From: Rhizobiales bacterium CCH10-E5
GTDB lineage: Bacteria > Pseudomonadota > Alphaproteobacteria > Rhizobiales > Beijerinckiaceae
DNA: 26,898 bases
Direction of reading: 5' to 3'
NCBI GenBank assembly: GCA_001556125.1
Contig: LSIG01000215.1
Coordinates: 1-26,898 of the forward strand
Below, piece after piece: positions 6,578 through 16,133 of this stretch. The position numbers and the translations under genes are program-made. Under the pieces are notes generated by a model. It saw nothing but the letters and a program-made list of their open reading frames with translations, searched no databases and was not told the origin of the DNA. Numbering within the stretch: the first letter of the stretch is position 1; each line of letters starts with the position of its first letter.

Positions 6578-7465
6578 ATGATCGGATGGTTGCCATGGCT
6601 GGACCGGCAGGGACGCCTGTCCGGCCTGCGGCTCGGCGTCTTCCTGCTCGTGCTCCTGCCGGCGCTGATCCTCGCGGCCGAGGCCTGGACCGGGCAGCTC
6701 GGCTCGAAGCCCTGGACGCGCGCCGTGCACGACACCGGCACCTGGGCTGTGCGGCTGCTGCTGGTGACGCTCGCGGTCTCGCCGCTGCGGCGCATCCTCG
6801 ACTGGGGCAAGCTGATCGGCGTGCGGCGGATGCTCGGCCTTTCCGTGCTGGCCTATGCGGGCGCGCATCTGGCGCTCTACTGCATCGACCTCGCCTTCGA
6901 CTGGGGGCTGATCCTCTCCGAGATCGTCAAGCGCTTCTATCTGGTCGTCGGCATCACGGCGCTGGCCGGGCTGGTCGCGCTCGGCATGACCTCGACGGAC
7001 GGCATGATCCGGCGGATGGGCGCGCGCCGCTGGCAGAGCCTGCACAATCTCGTCTATCCCGTTATGCTGCTGGCCCTGCTGCATTTCGCGCTGCAGTCGA
7101 AGATCGACGTGACCCAACCCGTGCTGATGAGCGGACTGTTCGGCCTGTTGATGGTCTATCGGCTGCTCGACCGCTTCAAGGTGGCCCTGACCCCATCGGT
7201 GCTGGTCGCGGCGGCACTCGCGACGGGACTCGCGACGGCCCTGTGCGAGACCGCCTGGTATGCCTTCGCCACCGGAGCCTCCGCCTGGCTGGTCTTCCAG
7301 GCCAATGGCGACATTCTCGTCTATCAAGATCTGGCCTCGCTGCGCCCCGGTCATTGGGTTGCGCTGGCGGGGCTCGCGATCGCCGCCATAGGCGCCGTCC
7401 GCCAGCGCCGGGCGGACCGTCCCCGCCGCGGCCGCAATCCGGAGGTGGCGGGCGCCGCCCGGTGA
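6578..7465 (+). CDS. msrQ: Methionine sulfoxide reductase heme-binding membrane subunit MsrQ (YedZ)
   Basis: MsrQ is an inner-membrane b-type cytochrome that passes electrons from the quinone pool or a flavin to the periplasmic molybdoenzyme MsrP, which repairs oxidised methionine in envelope proteins. The 295-residue product has about six hydrophobic helices in the ferric-reductase-like fold and the expected histidines (AVHDTGTW, AGAHLALY, SLHNLVYPVMLLALLHF). ATG 6578 is preferred because AGGGAG lies 6 nt upstream. The C-terminal tail past about residue 270 is Arg-rich and low in complexity. MsrP normally sits beside it, but neither neighbour encodes one, so msrP is elsewhere or absent. Confidence 0.88.
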   Translation: MIGWLPWLDRQGRLSGLRLGVFLLVLLPALILAAEAWTGQLGSKPWTRAVHDTGTWAVRLLLVTLAVSPLRRILDWGKLIGVRRMLGLSVLAYAGAHLALYCIDLAFDWGLILSEIVKRFYLVVGITALAGLVALGMTSTDGMIRRMGARRWQSLHNLVYPVMLLALLHFALQSKIDVTQPVLMSGLFGLLMVYRLLDRFKVALTPSVLVAAALATGLATALCETAWYAFATGASAWLVFQANGDILVYQDLASLRPGHWVALAGLAIAAIGAVRQRRADRPRRGRNPEVAGAAR

Positions 7466-7524
7466 GCATCGCCCTTGCGCCCAGCCGGGTTGGCAGGCCG
7501 GGACACAGGCTCTAACCCTGTGAC

Positions 7525-9225
7525 ATGCCAGACGATCCTCACGCCCAACCGGTAGCCGACGTCGCCAGGGCGGAGCTCGCCGCGGAGGGTGTCGAGCCGG
7601 CGGCGGAGCGCAACTCGCCCTTCGTGCCGCTGCGCCAGCCGATCTTCCGGGCGGTCTGGCTCGCCAGCCTGGCCTCGAATTTCGGCGGGCTGGTGCAGAT
7701 GGTCGGCGCCTCCTGGATGATGACGGCGATCGCCGATTCGCCCGACATGGTGGCCCTCGTCCAGGCCTCGACGACGCTGCCGGTGATGCTGTTTTCGCTC
7801 AGCGCCGGCGCGCTCGCCGACAATTACGACCGCCGGCGGATCATGCTGACGGCGCAGGGCTTCATGCTGGTCGTTTCGGTTCTGCTCGCTGCCGCGGCCT
7901 GGCTGAACCTGATGACGCCCTGGCTGCTGCTCGGTTTCACCTTTCTGATCGGCTGCGGCACCGCGCTGAACAACCCGGCCTGGCAGTCCTCCGTCGGGGA
8001 CATGGTGCCGCGGCGCGACGTTCCGGCCGCCGTGACGCTGAACAGCGTCGCCTTCAACATCGCCCGCAGCGTCGGCCCGGCGATCGGGGGCGCCATCGTC
8101 GCGGCGGCCGGTGCGGTCGCGGCCTTCGTCCTCAATGCCTTCAGCTATATCGCGCTCATCACGGTGCTGGCGCGCTGGCAGCCGCCGAAGGTCGAGCGCG
8201 TGCTGCCGCGCGAGACTCTGCTGATCGCGATGGGCGCCGGGGTGCGCTATGTCGCGATGTCGCCCAACATCCGCAGCGTCATCCTGCGCGCGTTCGCCTA
8301 TGGCTTCGGCGGCATCGTGGCGCTGGCGCTGCTGCCGCTGATCGCGCGCGACCTCGTCCAGGGCGGGCCGCTCGTCTTCGGCATCCTGCTCGGCGCCTTC
8401 GGGGCCGGCGCCGTCGTCGGCGCGTTCCTGAGCGCGCGGCTGCGCCGGATGCTCTCGACCGAATCCCTGGTGCGCGCGACCTTCGGCGCCAATGCGCTGG
8501 CAGCCGCGCTGATCGGTATCAGCACGACACTCTGGCTGACGCTGCCGGCACTGGCCGTAGCCGGCGCCTGCTGGGTGATGACGCTCTCGACCTTCAACGC
8601 GACGGTGCAGCTCTCGGCGCCGCGCTGGGTGGTCGGGCGGGCGCTGGCGCTCTACCAGATGGCGGCCTTCGGCGGGATGGCCGGGGGCAGCTGGGTCTGG
8701 GGCCAGGCGGTGCTGCATTTCGGCCCGGAACAGGCGCTCCTGCTCGCCGCCTTCGCCCTGCTGGCGGGCGCTGCCTTGGGCTTCCGCTACCGCCTGCCGC
8801 CGCTGGAGGCGCTCAACCTCGACCCGCTCAGCCGCTGGCGCGAGCCGAAGGTCGCCGTCGACATCGAACCCCGCAGCGGCCCGGTGATCGTCACCATCGA
8901 ATGGCTGATCCGCGAGGAGGACGTGGTCGAGTTCCTCAAGGCGATGGCGGAACGCCGCCGCATCCGCCGCCGCGACGGCGCCCGACACTGGACGCTGCTG
9001 CGCGACCTGACCGATCCGGAGCTCTGGATCGAGCGTTACGACACGCCGACCTGGGTCGAATATGTCCGGCAGGCGCAGCGCATCACCCAGGCGGATGCCG
9101 AGATCACCGACCGCGTCCGTGCCCTGCACAAGGGCCCGAACCCGCCCGTGGTCCACCGCATGATCGAGCGCGAGACGGCGACGCTGCCACGCGGCCTGCC
9201 ACCGCAGCAGATCCGGGACGCCTAG
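7525..9225 (+). CDS. MFS exporter with C-terminal soluble domain (EntS/MFS_3 type)
   Basis: The 566-residue protein has a major facilitator body of about 11-12 membrane segments from residue 30 to about 430. The first loop motif is ADNYDRRRIMLTAQG (MFS motif A region), and ALNNPAWQSSVGDMV and LNSVAFNIARSVGPAIGG are characteristic of the MFS_3/EntS-like efflux group. After the last helix a hydrophilic domain of about 130 residues follows (from VDIEPRSGPVIVTIEW, with RRDGARHWTLLRD and WVEYVRQAQRIT). This is the usual longer form of the family, sometimes annotated as having a monooxygenase-like tail. The substrate is unknown. It lies 59 bp after msrQ, and its stop faces the uppP stop across 23 bp. 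Confidence 0.87.
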   Translation: MPDDPHAQPVADVARAELAAEGVEPAAERNSPFVPLRQPIFRAVWLASLASNFGGLVQMVGASWMMTAIADSPDMVALVQASTTLPVMLFSLSAGALADNYDRRRIMLTAQGFMLVVSVLLAAAAWLNLMTPWLLLGFTFLIGCGTALNNPAWQSSVGDMVPRRDVPAAVTLNSVAFNIARSVGPAIGGAIVAAAGAVAAFVLNAFSYIALITVLARWQPPKVERVLPRETLLIAMGAGVRYVAMSPNIRSVILRAFAYGFGGIVALALLPLIARDLVQGGPLVFGILLGAFGAGAVVGAFLSARLRRMLSTESLVRATFGANALAAALIGISTTLWLTLPALAVAGACWVMTLSTFNATVQLSAPRWVVGRALALYQMAAFGGMAGGSWVWGQAVLHFGPEQALLLAAFALLAGAALGFRYRLPPLEALNLDPLSRWREPKVAVDIEPRSGPVIVTIEWLIREEDVVEFLKAMAERRRIRRRDGARHWTLLRDLTDPELWIERYDTPTWVEYVRQAQRITQADAEITDRVRALHKGPNPPVVHRMIERETATLPRGLPPQQIRDA

Positions 9226-9248
9226 GGCAGCCCGGGTTGGGCGACGCG

Positions 9249-10046
9249 TCAGCCGTGGATCCAGAGGCCGGCCAGGCCGAACAGGCCGACGACGATCCGC
9301 CACCAGGCGAAGGGGGCGAAGCCGCGCTTCGAGACGAAATCGAGGAAGCTGCGGACCACGATCAGGGCCGAGACGAAAGCCGCGACGAAGCCGACCGTGA
9401 TCAGGGTCACGTCGTCGACCGTCAGCGTCTTGTAGTTCTTGAGCAGGTCGTAGGCGAAGGCGCCCGCCATGGTCGGCATGGCGAGGAAGAAGGAGAATTC
9501 CGCCGCGGCGCGCTTGCTGGCGCCGAGCAGCATGGCGCCGACGATGGTCGAACCCGAGCGGGAAACGCCGGGCACCATCGCCAGGCACTGGATCAGCCCG
9601 ATCTTCAGATACATCGCCAGCGGGAAGGTGGTGGCGTCCTGATGCTTCTCCTCCAGTTCCAGATCGTCGACGACGAGCAGGATGAGGCCGCCGGCGATCA
9701 GCGTGCAGCAGACGATGACGGGGTTGAACAGCACGCTCTTGATGAAGCCGTGCAGCAATGCGCCGATCAGCGCCGCCGGCAGGAAGGCGACGAGCACGCC
9801 GAGCACGAAACGCCGGGCCGCCGGGTCGCTCGGGAGGCGCAGCGCGATGTCGAGCAGGCGGCGGAAATAGACCAGCGTGATCGCGAGGATCGCGCCGAGC
9901 TGAACCAGAACCTCGAAGGACTTGCCGTTCGATTCGAAACCGAGGAAATGGCCGAGCAGCAGCAGATGCCCGGTGGAGGAGACCGGCAGGAACTCGGTGA
10001 GTCCCTCGACGATCCCGAGGATCAGCGCCTCGAACAGATTTTCCAT
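9249..10046 (-). CDS. uppP: Undecaprenyl-diphosphate phosphatase UppP (BacA)
   Basis: UppP removes a phosphate from undecaprenyl diphosphate, regenerating the lipid carrier for peptidoglycan and other surface glycans; extra copies give bacitracin tolerance. The 265-residue product has the two signature motifs. One is [14 protein letters not shown] (residues about 14-27), with the catalytic glutamates, and the other is [12 protein letters not shown] (about 156-167). Seven to eight hydrophobic helices are visible. Length is normal and the frame intact, with ATG at 10046. It is divergent from fzlA. Confidence 0.95.
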   Translation of the reverse strand: MENLFEALILGIVEGLTEFLPVSSTGHLLLLGHFLGFESNGKSFEVLVQLGAILAITLVYFRRLLDIALRLPSDPAARRFVLGVLVAFLPAALIGALLHGFIKSVLFNPVIVCCTLIAGGLILLVVDDLELEEKHQDATTFPLAMYLKIGLIQCLAMVPGVSRSGSTIVGAMLLGASKRAAAEFSFFLAMPTMAGAFAYDLLKNYKTLTVDDVTLITVGFVAAFVSALIVVRSFLDFVSKRGFAPFAWWRIVVGLFGLAGLWIHG

Positions 10047-10275
10047 GGCGGCTCGTCCTCGTCACTGTCCGGCGCATCCGCCCGGGGCCGTGGGCATCGA
10101 TACGCCCAGCCCTTTGCGAATTGGTTACCAAAATCCCAACCGAACCATGGCGATTCCGGGACATTTGCGGCGCGGCGGGTTGTGAGGGCGACCGCGCGGC
10201 CTTATAGCGGCGCCCTGCCCTCTGCGGACGATTTTTTCGTCCAGCGGCCCCGCTTCGGCCCCACCAGCCTGATTC
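10047..10275. promoter_or_regulatory. Divergent uppP / fzlA intergenic region
   Basis: This 229-bp spacer must contain promoters for uppP (-) and the fzlA-queG-SDR series (+). A short AT-richer patch (TTGGTTACCAAAATCC, around 10121-10136) is the only promoter-like stretch I can point to. No operator is assigned. Confidence 0.35.
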
Positions 10276-10977
10276 ATGAGTGCCATGGCGACCCTTCATC
10301 ACTATCCGCTATGCCCGCATTCGCGCTTCATCCGTCTCGTGCTCGGGGAATTCGGCCTCGACGCCGCCCTCGTCGAAGAGCGGGTCTGGGAACGGCGGCG
10401 CGAATTCCTGGAGATGAATCCGGCCGGCACGACGCCGGTGTTCCGCGAAGACAGCGGACTCGCCGTTCCCGGAGCCGGCCCCATCGCCGAATATCTCGAC
10501 GAGACACGAGGCCTCGCTTTGGCCGAGCGCCGGCTGCTGCCCGAGGGGCCGGGCCAGCGCGTCGAGGTGCGCCGCCTGCTCGACTGGTTCTCGATCAAGT
10601 TCAACGAGGAAATCACCGCTCCGTTGGTGCTGGAAAAGGTGATGAAGCGCTTTATGGGGCGCGAGGAGGGTGGCGGCCCGCCCGAGATGAGCGCCATCCG
10701 CGCGGCACGCGCCAATGTGCGCTATCATCTGCGCTACATCGCCTGGCTGACGGCCAAGCGGAACTGGCTGGCCGGCTCCGAGCTGAGCTATGCCGACCTC
10801 GCCGCGGCGGCGCATCTCTCCTGCGTCGACTATCTCGGCGACGTGCCCTGGGACGAGGATGAAGCGGCGCGCGCATGGTATGCGAGGATCAAGTCGAGGC
10901 CGAGCTTCCGGCCGCTGCTGAGCGACCGGGTGCCGGGCATGGCGCCGAGCGCGCACTACGACGACCTCGACTTCTGA
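10276..10977 (+). CDS. fzlA: FtsZ-binding GST-fold division protein FzlA
   Basis: FzlA is an alphaproteobacterial glutathione-S-transferase homologue that binds FtsZ filaments and promotes constriction rather than acting as a detoxifying enzyme. The product is 233 residues, or 230 from a second ATG at 10285. The N-terminal thioredoxin fold has [27 protein letters not shown] and the AEYLDET turn. The helical C-terminal domain has [32 protein letters not shown] and [18 protein letters not shown]. It ends DDLDF, the conserved acidic-aromatic tail I recall for this family. Its TGA overlaps the likely queG start. The identity rests on remembered family motifs. Confidence 0.78.
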   Translation: MSAMATLHHYPLCPHSRFIRLVLGEFGLDAALVEERVWERRREFLEMNPAGTTPVFREDSGLAVPGAGPIAEYLDETRGLALAERRLLPEGPGQRVEVRRLLDWFSIKFNEEITAPLVLEKVMKRFMGREEGGGPPEMSAIRAARANVRYHLRYIAWLTAKRNWLAGSELSYADLAAAAHLSCVDYLGDVPWDEDEAARAWYARIKSRPSFRPLLSDRVPGMAPSAHYDDLDF

Positions 10978-12113
10978 AGCCCGAGCGCCTCAAGCAGGCG
11001 GTCGCCGCCCGCGCGCTCGCGGAGGGCTTTTCCGTCGTGCGCGTGGCTGGCGCCGACTCGATTCCCGAGGCGCCGGGCCGCCTCGCCGCCTGGCTGGAGC
11101 AGGGCCATCAGGGCGAGATGGCCTGGATGGAGGAGCGCACCGACCAGCGCGCCGCGCCGCGCCGGCTCTGGAGCGAGGCCCGCTCGGTCGTGATGCTCGG
11201 CATGAGCTATGCCCCCGAGGGGGACCCGCTGGCGGTGCTCGGCCATGCCGACAAGGCCGCGATCTCGCTCTATGCGCGCCGGCGCGACTATCACGACGTG
11301 ATCAAGGGCAAGCTCAAGAGCGTCGCCGGCTTGCTCGCCGCCCAGGGCGGCGCTGACGTCAAGGTCTTCGTCGACACCGCCCCGGTGATGGAAAAGCCTC
11401 TGGCGCAGGCGGCGGGCCTCGGCTGGCAGGGCAAGCACACCGTCCTGGTCTCGCGCGAGCACGGCTCCTGGCTCTTCCTCGGCGCGATTTACACCACAGC
11501 CGAGTTACCCGTGGATGCGCCCGAGACCGACCATTGCGGCTCCTGCCGGCGCTGTCTCGACATTTGCCCGACCGACGCCTTTCCCACGCCCTATCAGCTC
11601 GATTCGCGGCGCTGCATCGCCTATCTGACGATCGAGCATCCCGGCCATATCGACGCAGGCTTGCGGCCCGGCATCGGCAATCGCGTTTTCGGCTGCGACG
11701 ACTGCCTCGCCGTCTGCCCCTGGAACAAGTTCGCGCAGGCCGCGCGCGAGACGCGGCTGTCGCTGCGCGACGAACTCGACGCGCTGCCGCTCGCCGATCT
11801 CGCCCGTCTCGACGACGCCGCCTTCCGCAGCCTCTTCGCCGGCACGCCCGTGAAACGCACCGGCCGCGATCGCTTTCTGCGCAATGTGCTGATCGCGATC
11901 GGCAACAGTGGCCGGACAGACCTCGCGGCGAGCGCCGTGGTACTGCTCGCCGACCCCTCGCCGCTGGTGCGGGCGATGGCGGTCTGGGCGCTGATCCGGC
12001 TCGATCCGCCGCAGGCCCTGACGCTTGCAGGCGGAGCGCTCGCGATGGAAAAGGACCCTGATGTGCGCCGCGAATGGCTGGCGCTCACGCCTGCCACGGA
12101 TGCCGCCTCATGA
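10875..12113 (+). CDS. queG: Epoxyqueuosine reductase QueG
   Basis: QueG reduces epoxyqueuosine to queuosine in tRNA wobble position 34, using cobalamin and two 4Fe-4S clusters. The cluster cysteines are visible in [12 protein letters not shown] and [11 protein letters not shown], with [13 protein letters not shown] between. A HEAT-like C-terminal part (from about [15 protein letters not shown]) follows. The conserved N-terminus starts about [19 protein letters not shown]. The start is unclear. ATG at 10875 is the only standard start upstream in frame, but it overlaps fzlA by about 100 nt. The homologous region begins at a CTG (10974-10976) that forms CTGA with the fzlA stop. There is no GTG or TTG between. 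It overlaps the next gene by ATGA. Confidence 0.9.
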   Translation: MVCEDQVEAELPAAAERPGAGHGAERALRRPRLLKPERLKQAVAARALAEGFSVVRVAGADSIPEAPGRLAAWLEQGHQGEMAWMEERTDQRAAPRRLWSEARSVVMLGMSYAPEGDPLAVLGHADKAAISLYARRRDYHDVIKGKLKSVAGLLAAQGGADVKVFVDTAPVMEKPLAQAAGLGWQGKHTVLVSREHGSWLFLGAIYTTAELPVDAPETDHCGSCRRCLDICPTDAFPTPYQLDSRRCIAYLTIEHPGHIDAGLRPGIGNRVFGCDDCLAVCPWNKFAQAARETRLSLRDELDALPLADLARLDDAAFRSLFAGTPVKRTGRDRFLRNVLIAIGNSGRTDLAASAVVLLADPSPLVRAMAVWALIRLDPPQALTLAGGALAMEKDPDVRREWLALTPATDAAS

Positions 12114-12973
12114 AGCTCCTGATCCTCGGCGTCGGTTATTCCGCCGGTTTCTTCGCCCGCGAGGCGCTGGCCCGCGGCTGGGAGGTCACCGGGACGGTTC
12201 GCACAGCCGAGAAGGCCGAACGGCTCAGCCGCGAGGGCATCCGCACCCTCGTCTTCGACGGGTTCGCCGTCTCCTCGTCGCTGGCGACCGCAATCGCCGA
12301 GGCGGCGGCCGTGCTGGTCTCGGTTCAGCCTGGAGAGGCCGGCGATCCCGCGTTCCAGGCGCTTGGGCCTGCCCTGGAGGCGGCGCCTGCGCTCCGCTGG
12401 ATCGGCTATCTCTCGACCATCGGCGTCTATGGCGATCATGGCGGCGCCTGGATCGACGAGGAGACCGCGGCGCGGCCAAGCTTCCGTTCGCAGTTGCGCC
12501 TGAAGATCGAGCGCGACTGGCTGGCGCTGGGCGAGCGAACCGGCAAGGCCGTCCAGATCTTCCGGCTCTCGGGCATCTACGGGCCCGGCCGCAACCCCAT
12601 CGTGAAGCTGCGGACCGGCACGGCGACGCGGCTGGTCAAGCCCGGCCAGGTGTTCAACCGCATCCATGTCGACGACATCTCCGGCATCCTGATGGCCTCG
12701 ATCGCGGCGCCGCGTCCGGGCGCGATCTACAACGTCACGGATGACGAGCCGGCGCCGCCCCAGGACGTGGTGGTCCATGCCGCGGCGCTGGCCGGGCTGA
12801 CGCCGCCGCCCGAGACGCCGTTCGATCCGGCGAAGCTCTCCCCGATGGCGGCGAGCTTCTATGGCGAGAACAAGCGTGTCTCGAACGCGCTGGTGAAGCG
12901 CGAATTCGGCTATGCCTTCCGGTATCCGACCTATCGCGAGGCGCTGCCGGTGCTGCTCGCCGGGGGCGACTGA
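12110..12973 (+). CDS. NAD(P)-dependent epimerase/dehydratase-type SDR (YeeZ-like)
   Basis: This 287-residue extended SDR has an N-terminal Rossmann motif, [13 protein letters not shown], with GxGYxA in place of the classical GxxGxxG, as in YeeZ-type proteins. It also has a VSVQPG strand end, [13 protein letters not shown] (the serine/tyrosine active region), [13 protein letters not shown] and NRIHVDDI, typical of epimerase-like SDRs. The start ATG overlaps the queG TGA as ATGA, so it is translated in coupled fashion with queG. The substrate is unknown; the link to queG and fzlA is positional. It faces olsB tail to tail, 16 bp apart. Confidence 0.85.
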   Translation: MKLLILGVGYSAGFFAREALARGWEVTGTVRTAEKAERLSREGIRTLVFDGFAVSSSLATAIAEAAAVLVSVQPGEAGDPAFQALGPALEAAPALRWIGYLSTIGVYGDHGGAWIDEETAARPSFRSQLRLKIERDWLALGERTGKAVQIFRLSGIYGPGRNPIVKLRTGTATRLVKPGQVFNRIHVDDISGILMASIAAPRPGAIYNVTDDEPAPPQDVVVHAAALAGLTPPPETPFDPAKLSPMAASFYGENKRVSNALVKREFGYAFRYPTYREALPVLLAGGD

Positions 12974-12989
12974 TCGCCAACCGGCCGGG

Positions 12990-13949
12990 TCAGGCGGCGT
13001 AGCGCTGCCCCTCGTCGCCGTAATAGGCGACATAGCGCTGGTCGATCGCCTCGACCGGCAGGATCACCAGCACATCGGTGGTGCCGAACTGCCGGTCGAT
13101 CACGGCGCCGGTGCCGAAGCGGGCGCCGAGCCGCAAATAGCCCTTGATCAGCGGCGGCATCTGCTTCAGCGCGAGCTTGGCGTCGACCATCTGCGCCGGC
13201 AAAACATCCATCGCGACATGGCGGCCGCCATGGGCGAGCGCACCCCACTCACCCTCGGCCCGGGCATGGTGATGCAGGAAGCTCAGCGGCAGGGCCAGAT
13301 CTCGCGGATCGGTGCCGTCGAAGCTGGCGCAGCCGAACATCGCGTCGATGCGGTGGTGGCGGATATAGGCCCAGATGCCGTGCCAGAGCAGCTCGACGGT
13401 CTTCTTGCTGCGATAGGGTTCGAGAACGCAGGACCGGCCGAGTTCGAGGAAGCGCTTGCCGGGATGACGCGCGATCAGCGGCGCGAGATCGAATTCGCCC
13501 TGGGTGTAGAAGCCGCCGAGCCGTAGGGCCTCGTCCTGCCGCATCAGCCGGTAGGTGCCGACGATCTTCGGCTTGACGCCGCCGAAGCGGCCGCGCGCGG
13601 CATGGTCGATGACGAGCAGATGGTCGCAGGCCGCATCAAAACGGTCGGCATCGCGCCGGAACATCCGCGAGACCACGTCGGGCTTGGCCGACATCTCCTG
13701 GTAGAACACGCGGTAACGCAGGCGCTGCGCCCGCCAGACCTCGCTCGGGCCGCGCGCGAGCCTGACTTCGAGCGAGCCGCTGCGGCCGAGCGTCCCGGCG
13801 AGAGGGTCCGACTGAGCCGGCTGAAGGCCAAAACGACGTATCGTTTCGCCACCGATGCGGCGCAGGGGCGCCAGGCCGGACGCCAGGAGGCCCACCGCCA
13901 CGGCATTGCGAGCCGGCTCTCGGAGGCGTCCTTGGAGGTCGGGTGCCAT
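12990..13949 (-). CDS. olsB: Ornithine-acyl-ACP N-acyltransferase OlsB
   Basis: OlsB is a GNAT-fold enzyme that transfers a 3-hydroxyacyl group from acyl-ACP to ornithine, making lyso-ornithine lipid, the first step to phosphorus-free ornithine lipids of the outer membrane. The 319-residue product has a variable N-terminal segment of about 50 residues, then LRYRVFYQEMSA, VGTYRLMRQDEALRLGGFYT, ELGRSCVLEPYR and FGCASFDGTDP, motifs I associate with OlsB. A PPLIKGYLRLGARF segment leads to the C-terminus. No olsA partner lies in the window. The upstream GGGGGACAAG could act as Shine-Dalgarno for ATG 13949. Confidence 0.82.
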   Translation of the reverse strand: MAPDLQGRLREPARNAVAVGLLASGLAPLRRIGGETIRRFGLQPAQSDPLAGTLGRSGSLEVRLARGPSEVWRAQRLRYRVFYQEMSAKPDVVSRMFRRDADRFDAACDHLLVIDHAARGRFGGVKPKIVGTYRLMRQDEALRLGGFYTQGEFDLAPLIARHPGKRFLELGRSCVLEPYRSKKTVELLWHGIWAYIRHHRIDAMFGCASFDGTDPRDLALPLSFLHHHARAEGEWGALAHGGRHVAMDVLPAQMVDAKLALKQMPPLIKGYLRLGARFGTGAVIDRQFGTTDVLVILPVEAIDQRYVAYYGDEGQRYAA

Positions 13950-14051
13950 GGTCGTCTTGTCCCCCGGGCCGCACGTTCTGGCAATGGGCCGGATATGCGC
14001 CCGCCATCTGACGGGTTCGCGACGGAACTGCGACGAAGTGGTGACGTAGCG

Positions 14052-16133
14052 CTAGGCGGAGCGGCTGAGCGGATGCGACGCAGCGACGCGGTCCAGCCAG
14101 CGCTGCAGCGCGGCGCGCTCCAGAGGCTTAGCCAGACAATCATCCATACCCGCCGCGAGCGCCGCAGCGCGGTCTCCGTCGGACACATTGGCGCTGACGG
14201 CGACCAAAGGCAGCGGCGCGCGGTCCGGCCTCTCCTTCTCCCTCTCCCGCACGGCGCGCGCGACGGCGAGGCCATCCATCCCCGGCATGCGGATGTCGAG
14301 CAGGACGAGGTCGAAACAGGGACCGTCGCCAGCGAACCCGGCCTCGATCGCGGCCAGCGCGCGGGACCCATCGGGCGCCCAGACGGCCGCGCAGCCGAAA
14401 CGCTCCAAAGTGCGGGTGGCCAGCAGGGCGTTGATCTCGTTGTCCTCGGCCACGAGCACCGACAGGCGCGGGCGGGACGGCGGCGGCGGCGAGGCCGCCG
14501 GCTCGGCCGCGACCGCCGAGAGCACCGGGCGGGGCGAGAGCCGCTGATAGAGCGAGCGGGCGCGGACGGGCTTGACCAGGAAGCCCGTGAAGCCGGCTTC
14601 ACGCGGCGAGCCGAACTGACGTCGCTCCAGCGGCGAAAGCATGATCAGGCAGTCGGCGACGCCGGCACGGCGCGCCTCGGCGGCGAGCGCGATCGCCTCG
14701 GTCCGCCCGATCTCCTGGTCGATCAGCGCCGCGTCGCAGGACGCGGGGTCGCGCAGCAGCGCCCGCGCCTCCTCGGCATCGCTCGCCACGAGCGCGTCTC
14801 CGCCCGCGGCCCGGATGATCTCGCGCAGGAACCCGGCGCCGAAGGGCGCGCCGGACACGACGAGCACACGCTTGCCGCGCCAGTCCGGCAGGGGAGCGGT
14901 CTCGGCAGCTTCTGAAGCCTCCAGCGGCAGGCGGACGCGGAACAGGGAGCCGCCGCCTTCCCGGCCCTCGACCCCGACGGTGCCGCCCATCAGCGCAGTG
15001 AGCCGGCGCACGATGGCGAGCCCGAGGCCGGTCCCTTCATGGCGGCGCGCGGGCGAGACATCGGCCTGCTCGAATTCCTCGAAAATCGCCTGCCGCCGCT
15101 CCTCCGGGATGCCCGGTCCCGTGTCGGCAACGTCAATGATGACCATCCCGTCGTCTCGGCTGATGCGGACGCCGACGCCGCCCCGGTCGGTGAACTTGAT
15201 CGCGTTGCCGACGAGGTTCAGCAGGATCTGCCGGATGCGGTCGCGATCACCGACGAGATGCGTCGGCAGATCGGGGGCGAGATGGGCAGCGAGTTCGATG
15301 CCCTTGACCTGGGCGCGCGGGGCCATGAGCTCCGAGACCGTCTCGACCAGCACGCCGAGATCGAAGGGCTCGCTGGCGAGTTCGAGTTTGCCGGCTTCCA
15401 CCTTGGAGAAGTCGAGGATGTCGTCGACCAGCCCGAGCAGCGCCTCGCCCGAGGTTCGCAGTGCCCGGACATAGGTGGTCTGTTCCGCGTCGAGACCAGT
15501 GTCGCCGAGCAGATCGGCCATGCCGAGGATGCCGTTGAGCGGCGTGCGGAATTCGTGGCTGACGGTGGCGAGGAAGCGCGACTTCGCCTCGTTGGCGCTC
15601 TCGGCCCGGGCGCGGGCCTCGACCAGCTCCTGCTCGGCTGCGATGCGGGCGGTGATGTCACGCCCGACGCGCTGCAGCACACTCTGGCCGAGCGCGACGG
15701 GCACAACCGTCTCGACCCAGGAGATCCAGCGCTCGCCCTCCGGGGTCGCGAGGCACTCGTCGAAGACGCGGGCGCCACCCTCCAGCGCCTGGGCGGGTCG
15801 CGAGGCGACGAGCCGCGGCTGGGCATTCGAGCCGATGATGTCAGCCTCAGCGAGCCCGATCAGGGCGGCATAGGCGCCGTTGGCATAGACGATGCGGGCG
15901 CCGTCGCGCCGAACGATCAGGTCGCCCTGCGCCTCGATCAGGCTGCGATAGTGCTCCTCGCTATCGGCGAGCGCCCAGAGGCGGTCGTTCAGGGCCTCGA
16001 CGTCGCTGGCGAGTTCGGCCGCCTGCCGGACGATGCGCTCGCGCTGGCGCAGCAGCATGATGGCTGCGACCGTCGCAAACAGCGCCAGCACCACCAGCGA
16101 TACCGCCGCCCAGGAAGACGAGGAGAGATCCAT
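14052..16133 (-). CDS. Membrane-anchored hybrid sensor histidine kinase with two receiver domains
   Basis: The 693-residue protein has one N-terminal membrane helix (residues 9-29), a coiled stretch and a PAS domain (about 57-165). The HisKA domain has phospho-acceptor His193 (VSHEFRTPLNG), and the ATPase has an N-box near 303-314 (ILLNLVGNAIKF), G1 DTGPGIP and G2 GTGLGL. The first receiver-like domain (421-535) keeps Asp472 and Lys521 but has SGAP where the acidic metal-binding pair should be, so it is probably inactive. The second (558-690) is complete: EDN, Asp613 in LLDIRMPGMDG, and Lys in AKPL. No periplasmic sensor domain is present, so the signal is probably cytoplasmic or membrane-borne. 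No response regulator is adjacent. The overall form resembles BarA/ArcB-type hybrid kinases. Confidence 0.9.
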   Translation of the reverse strand: MDLSSSSWAAVSLVVLALFATVAAIMLLRQRERIVRQAAELASDVEALNDRLWALADSEEHYRSLIEAQGDLIVRRDGARIVYANGAYAALIGLAEADIIGSNAQPRLVASRPAQALEGGARVFDECLATPEGERWISWVETVVPVALGQSVLQRVGRDITARIAAEQELVEARARAESANEAKSRFLATVSHEFRTPLNGILGMADLLGDTGLDAEQTTYVRALRTSGEALLGLVDDILDFSKVEAGKLELASEPFDLGVLVETVSELMAPRAQVKGIELAAHLAPDLPTHLVGDRDRIRQILLNLVGNAIKFTDRGGVGVRISRDDGMVIIDVADTGPGIPEERRQAIFEEFEQADVSPARRHEGTGLGLAIVRRLTALMGGTVGVEGREGGGSLFRVRLPLEASEAAETAPLPDWRGKRVLVVSGAPFGAGFLREIIRAAGGDALVASDAEEARALLRDPASCDAALIDQEIGRTEAIALAAEARRAGVADCLIMLSPLERRQFGSPREAGFTGFLVKPVRARSLYQRLSPRPVLSAVAAEPAASPPPPSRPRLSVLVAEDNEINALLATRTLERFGCAAVWAPDGSRALAAIEAGFAGDGPCFDLVLLDIRMPGMDGLAVARAVREREKERPDRAPLPLVAVSANVSDGDRAAALAAGMDDCLAKPLERAALQRWLDRVAASHPLSRSA

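Noticed and set aside
7351..10302. 983-codon minus-strand open frame over the MFS and uppP genes
   Set aside because: It runs antisense through a clear MFS gene and in the wrong frame of uppP; composition is Arg/Gln/His-rich without motifs.
8901..10862. 653-codon plus-strand open frame
   Set aside because: It overlaps MFS, uppP and fzlA in wrong frames and shows no recognisable domain.
11621..13033. 470-codon minus-strand open frame
   Set aside because: It is antisense to queG and the SDR gene, both well supported.
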